From assembly GCA_013001485.1 (NCBI GenBank), contig JABDMN010000381.1, positions 1 to 5,579 on the forward strand: a stretch of 5,579 nt of DNA, written 5' to 3'. A model generated the notes under the pieces. It was not told the DNA's origin. It ran no database searches and saw nothing but the letters and a program-made list of their open reading frames with translations. Origin of the DNA: Acidimicrobiia bacterium (lineage in GTDB: Bacteria > Actinomycetota > Acidimicrobiia > Spongiisociales > UBA5794). Shown here one piece after another: positions 1 through 5,300 of the stretch. Made by a program: the position numbers and the translations under genes. Position 1 is the stretch's first letter. Each line of letters starts with the position of its first letter.

Positions 1-446
1 GTGCAGACATCGTCGGTGGCCAGGAAATGGCCGACGAGATCTCGAAGGGCGGGTCGCTCGACTTCGACGTCGCAATCGCCACTCCCGACATGATGCCGGT
101 GGTTGGCAAGCTCGGTCAGATTCTCGGGCCGCGGGGCCTGATGCCCAATCCGAAGTCGGGCACTGTCACCCAGGACATCGAGGCCACGGTCGCCGCCTTC
201 AAGGCGGGTCGAGTGGAGTATCGGAACGATCGGTACGGCAACGTTCATGTGCCTATCGGACGGGTCTCTTTTACCGAGGAGCAGTTGCGCGACAACCTCG
301 CCACAGTCTCCGATGAGGTGCTGCGGGCGCGGCCTGCATCCACAAAGGGCCGGTACGTGAAGAAGGTCGTCATCTCGTCCACGATGGGCCCCGGAGTGCG
401 CCTCGACTCGGGTGAGCTCGAGGATCTCGCCAAGTCGGTTCGCTGA
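1..446 (+). CDS. rplA: 50S ribosomal protein L1, 3' part (5' end outside window)
   Basis: L1 binds 23S rRNA at the mobile L1 stalk, which helps move deacylated tRNA out of the E site; in many bacteria it also represses its own operon by binding mRNA upstream of rplK. The open frame enters from the left edge (first full codon at 3) and ends with TGA at 444-446, giving 147 visible residues of a protein usually about 230 long, so roughly the first third is missing. The family signature [10 protein letters not shown] is encoded at 126-155, preceded by [12 protein letters not shown] and followed by [16 protein letters not shown] and the C-terminal [11 protein letters not shown], all typical of L1. 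An ATG at 27 is internal, because the reading frame and L1-like sequence (ADIVGGQE) continue upstream of it. rplK would be expected just upstream. Identification is secure; nothing looks broken. Confidence 0.97.
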   Translation, partial: ADIVGGQEMADEISKGGSLDFDVAIATPDMMPVVGKLGQILGPRGLMPNPKSGTVTQDIEATVAAFKAGRVEYRNDRYGNVHVPIGRVSFTEEQLRDNLATVSDEVLRARPASTKGRYVKKVVISSTMGPGVRLDSGELEDLAKSVR

Positions 447-453
447 ACCAGGA

Positions 454-535
454 CCTGCCAAGCGGCTGCTGGACATCGCCGACGCAGTCCGCGAGACTCC
501 CGGTCGACGAGGGGACCCGCGAATCCGGTGGCAGG
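454..535 (+). repeat. possible long stem-loop just after rplA
   Basis: Seven bases CCTGCCA at 454-460 are perfectly complementary to TGGCAGG at 529-535. Nested inside are CGCG (490-493 with 518-521) and TCCC/GGGG (498-501 with 511-514, one G-U pair). Transcribed, this could fold into a branched or interrupted hairpin starting 8 nt after the rplA stop. No T run follows, so it is not a classical intrinsic terminator. Short complementary words are common in GC-rich DNA, so this is a weak call; a 3'-end protective structure is one possible role (inference). Confidence 0.3.
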
Positions 536-569
536 ACGATCCACCACCGTTCCGGGGCGGACAAATTCT

Positions 570-615
570 CCATCCACGCCTAATGGCCAGCCCCTACCCT
601 GGCCGATGTGGATGG
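570..615 (+). repeat. strong two-part inverted repeat (hairpin without U-tract) in rplA-rplJ gap
   Basis: Outer arms CCATCCAC (570-577) and GTGGATGG (608-615) pair perfectly over 8 bp. After an internal loop (578-584 / 605-607), inner arms GGCCAG (585-590) and CTGGCC (599-604) pair over 6 bp around an 8-nt loop. That gives 14 pairs with no mismatch inside either arm. No T run follows. It lies 124 nt past the rplA stop and about 90 nt before the rplJ promoter, so a role in ending or stabilising the rplK-rplA transcript is reasonable but inferred. A second CTGGCC at 635-640 and a CATCC at 631-635 could compete for the same arms. Confidence 0.5.
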
Positions 616-670
616 CAGAGGTGTAGATGGCATCCTGGCCCGCCGTCTGGCACGCAACCGCCTTCAACCG

Positions 671-690
671 GACGAATGGGTCCCTTCGTC
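671..690. promoter_or_regulatory. 20-bp imperfect palindrome upstream of the rplJ promoter
   Basis: Arms GACGAA (671-676) and TTCGTC (685-690) are perfect reverse complements, and two more inner positions match, so 8 of 10 position pairs are symmetric. The right arm ends 16 bp before the -35 hexamer at 707. The position would suit a dimeric transcription factor, or the sequence could be an RNA hairpin on an incoming rplKA transcript. No known operator is recognised. Confidence 0.25.
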
Positions 691-706
691 GCGTTCGTTT
701 GACGCT

Positions 707-735
707 TTGACGTTGCAGCCGTCTGGTCCTACGAT
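707..735 (+). promoter_or_regulatory. sigma-A/sigma-70 type promoter for rplJ-rplL
   Basis: A -35 hexamer TTGACG (707-712) is separated by exactly 17 bp from a -10 hexamer TACGAT (730-735), matching 5 of 6 and 4 of 6 consensus positions; TAnnaT -10 elements are usual in actinobacterial housekeeping promoters. A start near 742 is predicted, giving a leader of about 154 nt before rplJ. A second TTGACG at 699-704 lies 8 bp upstream, in the near-repeat TTTGACGC-TTTGACGT, but its spacing to the -10 (25 bp) is too long for it to serve as the -35. The fit to consensus is good; there is no transcript evidence. Confidence 0.65.
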
Positions 736-741
736 CCCGGC

Positions 742-884
742 CACAACCGCATACCGACCCGAGACCATTGGAGCCGTCAAGGCATAACGGGGAAACCCTT
801 CCAACGCAGGTCGCCTTCCAAGGCTCCCGACGTCTCGTGTCCGGGGGCCTGTTTTGTTCCCCGGTCCGGTGTGCACCAGACGAC
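742..884 (+). promoter_or_regulatory. probable L10-type autoregulatory mRNA leader of rplJ
   Basis: The untranslated leader of rplJ in many bacteria carries a structured element bound by L10 or the L10-L12 complex, which resembles the L10 site on 23S rRNA. Here the stretch between the predicted start and the rplJ RBS has that layout. GGAGCC at 770-775 is perfectly complementary to GGCTCC at 822-827, the 5' arm of the terminator at 821-858. AAGGC at 779-783 pairs with GCCTT at 813-817, nested inside the first pairing. A GGG-AAA-CCC turn (790-798) and a GCAGGT motif (806-811), reminiscent of the conserved GCAGG of L10 leaders, lie within. Forming the long-range pairing would disrupt the terminator. 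The pairings are seen in the sequence; L10 binding is inferred from family knowledge and position. Confidence 0.6.
821..858 (+). terminator. intrinsic terminator / attenuator upstream of rplJ
   Basis: AGGCTCCCG (821-829) pairs with CGGGGGCCT (842-850) over 9 bp with one U-G pair. The stem extends by A830-U840 and C831-G839 across a bulged C841, leaving a 7-nt loop. The stem is followed at once by GTTTTGTT (851-858), a usable U-tract. It ends 26 nt before the ribosome-binding site of rplJ, so it would stop transcription before the gene. An alternative pairing of its 5' arm with 770-775 makes it a candidate regulated attenuator rather than a simple end of transcript. Confidence 0.65.
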
Positions 885-890
885 AAGGAG
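885..890 (+). promoter_or_regulatory. rplJ: ribosome-binding site fixing the rplJ start
   Basis: AAGGAG at 885-890 lies 5 nt before ATG 896. It decides the start: an in-frame TTG at 854 would add 14 residues that are not L10-like and would lie inside the terminator hairpin. Confidence 0.85.
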
Positions 891-895
891 CACGA

Positions 896-1678
896 ATGGC
901 AAGACCCGAGAAGGTCCAGGCCGTCGCCGAGATCAAGGAACGGATCGAGGAATCCGACGCGGTCTTCGCCGCTGAGTACGCCGGTCTCTCCGTCAAGCAG
1001 CAGCAGTCGCTGCGCCGTGGCCTGCGTGGGTCCGACGCCGAGTTCAAGGTCGTCAAGATGACCCTCGCAAAGCGAGCGGCCGACGAGCTGGAGCTCGCCG
1101 AGTTCGACCAGTTCCTGGTGGGACCGACCGGCCTGACGTTTGCGGCCGATGCCGTGAGCGCAGCGAAGGTCCTCGACGATTTCGCGAGGGAGAACGACGG
1201 GCTCGTCATCAAGGGCGGGCTCCTCGGCGGAGACGTCCTCAGCGCAGAACGAGTTGGCCAGCTCGCCAAGATCGAGCCCCGCGAGGTGCTGTTGGCGAAG
1301 TTTGCCGGCGGGCTCAAGGCGCCGATGTACAAGCTTGCCGGGATGTTGGCAGCGTTGCCACGCTACGCCGCGTACGCCATCGGGCAGTTGCTGGACAAGA
1401 GAGAATCCGAGGCTCCTGCCCCCGAGCCAGAGGCGGCGGCTGAAGCGACAGATGACGCATCCGATTCGGCGGCTGAGGCTCCCGAAGCAGATGCAGCTGA
1501 AGCAGAGTCCTCTGAGACTTCGAAAGCGGAGGCCCCTGCGGCCGAGACCGAAGCCGACGCGGAGGAAGCTGCGGCGGAGGAAGCCGACGAATCGGCAACT
1601 GCCGATGAACCCACCGAAGATCAAACGACTGATACCACAGACGACGACGAACCGGCCGCAGCGGCCGAGGAGGAATAG
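896..1678 (+). CDS. rplJ: 50S ribosomal protein L10 with long acidic C-terminal tail
   Basis: L10 anchors the ribosomal stalk: its N-terminal domain sits on 23S rRNA next to L11 and its C-terminal helix carries L7/L12 dimers. This protein has 260 residues; the family is usually 165-180. Residues 1-135 are the globular RNA-binding domain (MARPEKVQAVAEIKERI at the start, LVGPTGLTF at 74-82, IKGGLLGG at 105-112). Residues about 136-169 (KAPMYKLAGM...AIGQLLDKR) form the stalk helix, some ten residues longer than in B. subtilis L10 as I recall it. Residues 171-260 are a low-complexity tail with about 30 Ala, 23 Glu and 12 Asp, one Lys and no Arg, probably disordered. The tail is in frame and runs to TAG 1676-1678. 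ATG 896 is chosen for its AAGGAG 5 nt upstream. rplL follows after 3 nt, so the two are surely cotranscribed and coupled. Confidence 0.96.
   Translation: MARPEKVQAVAEIKERIEESDAVFAAEYAGLSVKQQQSLRRGLRGSDAEFKVVKMTLAKRAADELELAEFDQFLVGPTGLTFAADAVSAAKVLDDFARENDGLVIKGGLLGGDVLSAERVGQLAKIEPREVLLAKFAGGLKAPMYKLAGMLAALPRYAAYAIGQLLDKRESEAPAPEPEAAAEATDDASDSAAEAPEADAAEAESSETSKAEAPAAETEADAEEAAAEEADESATADEPTEDQTTDTTDDDEPAAAAEEE
1667..1675 (+). promoter_or_regulatory. rplL: rplL ribosome-binding site inside the end of rplJ
   Basis: GAGGAGGAA at 1667-1675 encodes the last three Glu codons of L10 and is also a strong Shine-Dalgarno sequence; GAGGAGG ends 8 nt before ATG 1682. It supports this ATG over the in-frame ATG at 1697, and means ribosomes finishing rplJ pass directly over the rplL initiation site. 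L12 is needed in several copies per L10, so a strong site fits. Confidence 0.8.
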
Positions 1679-1681
1679 ACC

Positions 1682-2077
1682 ATGGCCAAGGCCAGCATGA
1701 CCACCGAGGATCTCCTCGGCGTATTCGAAGAGATGAGCGTTCTGGAACTCTCTGAGTTCCTGAAGGCCTTCGAAGAGAAGTTCGACGTGACCGCAGCCGC
1801 TCCCATGGCTGTCGCTGCCGCCCCCGCTGGTGGCGGTGACGGTGGCGGTGCCGCTGAAGAGGAGAAGGACGAGTTCGACGTCATCCTCGCTGTGGTGGGG
1901 GACAACAAGATCCCGGTCATCAAAGAGGTGCGTGGCCTCACCGGTCTCGGCTTGAAAGAGGCCAAGGCGATCGTCGACGGTGCACCGTCACCGGTTCTCG
2001 AGGGCGTTGCCAAGGATGCGGCCGACGCCGCCAAGGAGAAGCTCGAGGGAGCAGGAGCCACCGTCGAGCTCAAGTAG
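1682..2077 (+). CDS. rplL: 50S ribosomal protein L7/L12
   Basis: L7/L12 forms the flexible stalk dimers on L10 that recruit and stimulate EF-Tu, EF-G, IF2 and release factor 3. The 131-residue product fits the usual 120-130. Residues 1-36 are the N-terminal dimerisation and L10-binding helices ([20 protein letters not shown]). Residues 37-62 are the Ala/Gly/Glu-rich hinge ([22 protein letters not shown]). Residues 63-131 are the C-terminal factor-binding domain with the diagnostic [20 protein letters not shown] at 76-95 and the ending [10 protein letters not shown]. The GGGDGGG run makes the hinge rather glycine-rich. The stop is TAG 2075-2077. It begins 3 nt after rplJ with its RBS inside that gene. 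A hairpin at 2095-2121 and the rpoB promoter follow. The identification is certain. Confidence 0.98.
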   Translation: MAKASMTTEDLLGVFEEMSVLELSEFLKAFEEKFDVTAAAPMAVAAAPAGGGDGGGAAEEEKDEFDVILAVVGDNKIPVIKEVRGLTGLGLKEAKAIVDGAPSPVLEGVAKDAADAAKEKLEGAGATVELK

Positions 2078-2094
2078 CCGGCGACACAGCGACT

Positions 2095-2121
2095 CGAAGG
2101 GGCGGTCTCACCGCCCCTTCG
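2095..2121 (+). terminator. U-less 11-bp hairpin after rplL (partial terminator or processing site)
   Basis: CGAAGGGGCGG (2095-2105) pairs perfectly with CCGCCCCTTCG (2111-2121) around the 5-nt loop TCTCA. It begins 18 nt after the rplL stop. What follows (GCCGCGTCG) has no T run, so it is not a standard intrinsic terminator. In GC-rich actinobacteria, hairpins without a U-tract often mark 3' ends, and in E. coli the rplL-rpoB gap holds a partial terminator and an RNase III site. One of these roles is likely here, but which one cannot be read from the sequence. Confidence 0.6.
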
Positions 2122-2136
2122 CCGCGTCGTAAACCC

Positions 2137-2166
2137 TTGACACATTCCGCGGCCTCGTTGTATGGT
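2137..2166 (+). promoter_or_regulatory. sigma-A/sigma-70 type promoter for rpoB
   Basis: A perfect -35 TTGACA (2137-2142) and a -10 TATGGT (2161-2166; 4 of 6 consensus) are separated by 18 bp. The start is predicted near 2173, leaving a leader of about 183 nt. It lies 16 bp after the rplL hairpin. A dedicated promoter between rplL and rpoB fits reports for other actinobacteria and would let polymerase subunits be made independently of the stalk proteins. Confidence 0.7.
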
Positions 2167-2185
2167 CGCAGTCAATTGAAGACGC

Positions 2186-2254
2186 TTTTCGCGAGGCCCG
2201 AAAACGGTCGGGATAGCTTGTGCTATCCTGTCCTTTCTGCATTTCTGGATGCAG
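2186..2254 (+). promoter_or_regulatory. rpoB leader segment with overlapping alternative hairpins
   Basis: Four perfect short inverted repeats follow each other. A: TTTTCG 2186-2191 with CGAAAA 2199-2204. B: CCCGA 2197-2201 with TCGGG 2208-2212. C: GGATAGC 2211-2217 with GCTATCC 2222-2228 (4-nt loop TTGT, extendable to 2209-2230). D: CTGCAT 2237-2242 with ATGCAG 2249-2254. A and B share bases and cannot coexist; B and the full form of C also compete. C is followed by the pyrimidine-rich TCCTTTCT (2231-2238). This looks like a structured 5' leader, but the regulator, if there is one, is unknown. Confidence 0.4.
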
Positions 2255-2297
2255 CTGTAAACCGGTAGTCGGCACCACCACTTTCACCCAATCGAGC

Positions 2298-2334
2298 CCG
2301 GGATTACGGGGGTTTCCTCCACGTCCCGGCTTTT
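2298..2334 (+). terminator. terminator-like attenuator hairpin just before rpoB
   Basis: CCGGG (2298-2302) pairs with CCCGG (2325-2329). Above it, after a 3-nt bulge, ACG (2306-2308) pairs with CGT (2322-2324) and GGGG (2309-2312) with CTCC (2317-2320, one G-U pair), with A2321 bulged and a 4-nt loop. That gives about 12 pairs, followed by C and TTTT (2331-2334). It ends only 10 nt before the rpoB Shine-Dalgarno sequence, so termination here would cut off rpoB. TCCTCC at 2315-2320 in its 3' half is also perfectly complementary to GGAGGA (2346-2351) of that Shine-Dalgarno region. Confidence 0.5.
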
Positions 2335-2343
2335 CCATCACCC

Positions 2344-2350
2344 GAGGAGG
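2344..2350 (+). promoter_or_regulatory. rpoB: ribosome-binding site fixing the TTG start of rpoB
   Basis: GAGGAGG at 2344-2350 sits 5 nt before TTG 2356. No ATG or GTG start lies nearby in this frame ahead of the conserved RLSFAKIP sequence, so TTG is the best start; I recall TTG starts for rpoB in other actinobacteria as well. Confidence 0.85.
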
Positions 2351-2355
2351 ACCCC

Positions 2356-5300
2356 TTGGCCCGTGCGCGCAACAGGCTGTCGTTCGCAAAGATCCCGGAA
2401 GTCCTTCCGCTTCCCAACCTGCTGGAAGTCCAGCACGAGTCCTTTAACTGGTTTCTCGAAAGCGGTCTGAAGCAGATCTTCGACGAGATCTCGCCGATCG
2501 AGGACTTCACCGGGAACCTGGCTCTGGAATTGACCGAGCACCGGTTCGGTGATCCGCTCCTGAGCATCGAGGATGCCAAGGAACAGGATTCGAACTACTC
2601 CAAGCCGCTGTTCGTGACGGCGCGGTTCATGAACCGCGAGACGGGTGAGATCAAAGAGCAGCAGGTGTTCCTCGGCGACTTCCCGATCATGACACCCAAC
2701 GGGACGTTCATCATCAACGGCACCGAGCGGGTCGTGGTGTCCCAGCTCGTGCGTAGCCCCGGTGTCTACTTCGACCAGTCCATCGACAAGACGTCGGACC
2801 GTGACGTCTTCTCCGCCAAGGTCATCCCTGGTCGCGGCGCGTGGCTCGAGTTCGATGTCGACAAGAAGGACACGGTTGGCGTCCGCGTCGACCGCAAGCG
2901 CCGTCAGTTCGTGACGACTTTCTTGCGTGCTCTCGGGTTCGCCGAGACAGACGAGGAGTTGCTTGCCCTCTTCGACGGGTCAGAGCTGATCGCCAACACC
3001 CTCGAGAAGGACCCGACGTCAGACCGCGACGAGGCCCTCGTCGATCTGTACCGGAAGCTGCGCCCTGGCGAGCTGACCACGGTCGAGTCGGCCAAGAACC
3101 TCATCAACACGCTGTTCTACAACCCCAAGCGTTACGACCTCACCCGGGTGGGGCGCTACAAGCTCGACCAGAAGTTCGACCGCAAGGGGATCAGCCTCGA
3201 CCAGTACCGCATCGACGAGCACGGCCTGTTGTCCGACGATGACGTCCTCGGTGCACTCAAGTACCTGGTGAACCTCGCCGAAGGCACCGACGGTTATCGC
3301 ACCGACGACATCGACCACTTCGGTAACCGCCGTGTGCGCACCGTCGGTGAGTTGATCCAGAACCAGATCCGAGTCGGCCTGAGCCGCCTCGAGAGGGTCG
3401 TCCGTGAGCGGATGACCACCCAGGATCCCGAGGCGATCACGCCGCAGAGCTTGATCAACATCCGCCCCGTTGTGGCTTCGATCAAGGAGTTCTTCGGGAC
3501 GTCCCAGCTGAGCCAGTTCATGGATCAGCCGAACCCCCTCGCCGGGTTGACCCACAGGCGCCGCCTTTCGGCGCTCGGTCCTGGCGGTCTGTCCCGCGAG
3601 CGGGCCGGATTCGAGGTTCGCGACGTCCACCCATCTCACTACGGCAGGATGTGTCCGATCGAGACGCCTGAGGGTCCGAACATCGGCCTCATCGGATCGC
3701 TGGCCTCCTACGCCAAGGTCAACCGATATGGCTTCATCGAGACGCCGTACCGCCGCGTCGTGAAGGGCAAGGCCACCAAGAGGGTCGACTACCTCACAGC
3801 CGCCCAGGAGGACGGGCACGTCATCGCCCAGGCCAACGCCAAGTTGAAGGACGACGGGTCGTTCGCAGACTCCCGGGTCCTGGTGCGCAAGACCGGTGGT
3901 GACGTTGACACCGTGGCGCCCAAGGACATCGACTACATGGACGTGTCTCCGAAGCAGGTGGTGTCAGTGGCGACCTCGCTGATCCCCTTCCTCGAGCACG
4001 ACGATGCCAACCGGGCCCTGATGGGCTCCAACATGCAGCGCCAGGCCGTTCCGCTCCTGCGCTCCGATTCGCCCTTGGTCGGCACCGGCGTCGAAGGCCG
4101 TGCGGCCGTCGACTCCGGCGACGTGATCATCTCCCCGGTGGCGGGCGAGGTGGTCGAGGTGACCGGTGATCACATCACTGTGAAGGAGTCGGGCAAGAAC
4201 AAGAAGCACACCTTCAATTTGAAGAAGTTCGAGAGGTCCAATCAGGGCACCTGCATCAACCAGAAGCCGCTGGTTGTAGAGGGCGAGAACGTGAAGGTGG
4301 GCGACATCCTCGCCGACGGGCCGTCCACAGAAGACGGTGAGTTGGCGCTGGGCCGCAACCTGCTGGTTGCGTTCATGCCGTGGGAGGGCCATAACTTCGA
4401 GGACGCCATCGTGGTGTCCGAGCGGCTCGTCAAGGAGGACATGTTGACCTCCATCCACATCGACGAGCACGAGATCGAGGCCCGCGACACCAAGCTCGGG
4501 GCCGAGGAGCTCACTCGTGACATCCCCAACGTCGCCGAAGAGGTGCTGCGCGATCTCGACGACCGCGGCGTGATTCGCATCGGTGCCGAGGTCGGCCCGG
4601 GCGATTATCTCGTTGGCAAGGTCACCCCGAAGGGTGAGACCGAGCTGACCCCTGAGGAGCGGTTGCTGCGGGCGATCTTCGGAGAGAAGGCCCGTGAGGT
4701 CCGAGACGTGTCGCTCAAGGTGCCTCATGGCGAGACAGGTAAGGCCATCGCCATCAAGGAGTTCAGCCGAGAAGACGGCTACGACCTGCCTCCCGGCATG
4801 AACGAACTGGTGCGGGTGTACGTCGCCAAGATGCGGAAGATCTCCGAAGGCGACAAGCTCGCCGGCCGGCACGGGAACAAGGGAGTCATCTCCAAGGTCC
4901 TCCCGGTGGAGGACATGCCGTTCCTCGAGGATGGAACCCCCGTAGACATCATCCTGTCACCGCTGGGTGTCCCGTCCCGCATGAATCTGGGGCAGGTCCT
5001 CGAGACTCACCTCGGCTGGGCAGCTGCCCAGGGCTGGGAGTCGTTCTCGGGTACCACAGACATCTCCAAGGGCGCCAAGGCGTGGACCAAGGTCGCAACG
5101 CCAGTGTTCGACGGCGCCCACGAGGACGAGATTCTCAACCTGCTGGAGAAGGCCAATCCCAACAGGGACGGACAGAAGCTCGTCTCGAGGATCGGCAAGG
5201 CCCAGTTGTACGACGGGCGCTCGGGTGAGCCCTACGACTCACCGATCACCGTCGGCTACGTCTACATCCTGAAGCTGATCCACCTCGTGGACGACAAGAT

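Noticed and set aside
412..702. 96-codon + strand open frame across the rplA-rplJ gap
   Set aside because: It starts inside rplA in another frame, has no convincing RBS, crosses the strong hairpin at 570-615 and gives a Pro/Arg/Gly-rich product unlike any known family.
854..895. TTG at 854 as an upstream start for L10
   Set aside because: It would begin within the terminator and its U-tract and add a non-conserved 14-residue peptide; ATG 896 has AAGGAG at the right distance and gives the usual L10 N-terminus.
245..1624. 459-codon open frame on the - strand
   Set aside because: It lies opposite rplA, the promoter/leader region and rplJ. The product is Arg/Gly/Leu-rich with no recognisable domain, as expected for the complement of GC-rich coding DNA with an Ala/Glu-rich tail.
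2224..2229. TATCCT with upstream TGTGC as a second rpoB -10 element
   Set aside because: No -35-like hexamer lies 16-18 bp upstream, and the bases are better explained as the 3' arm of the GGATAGC/GCTATCC hairpin; it remains a weak possibility only.
2220..2447. 75-codon + strand open frame at the start of rpoB
   Set aside because: It overlaps the rpoB start in another frame, has no conserved sequence and is explained by the leader and coding sequence of rpoB.
3019..3819. 266-codon open frame on the - strand inside rpoB
   Set aside because: It lies opposite highly conserved beta sequence; antisense frames without stops are common in GC-rich genes and no independent RBS or domain is seen. The same holds for 3964-4872.
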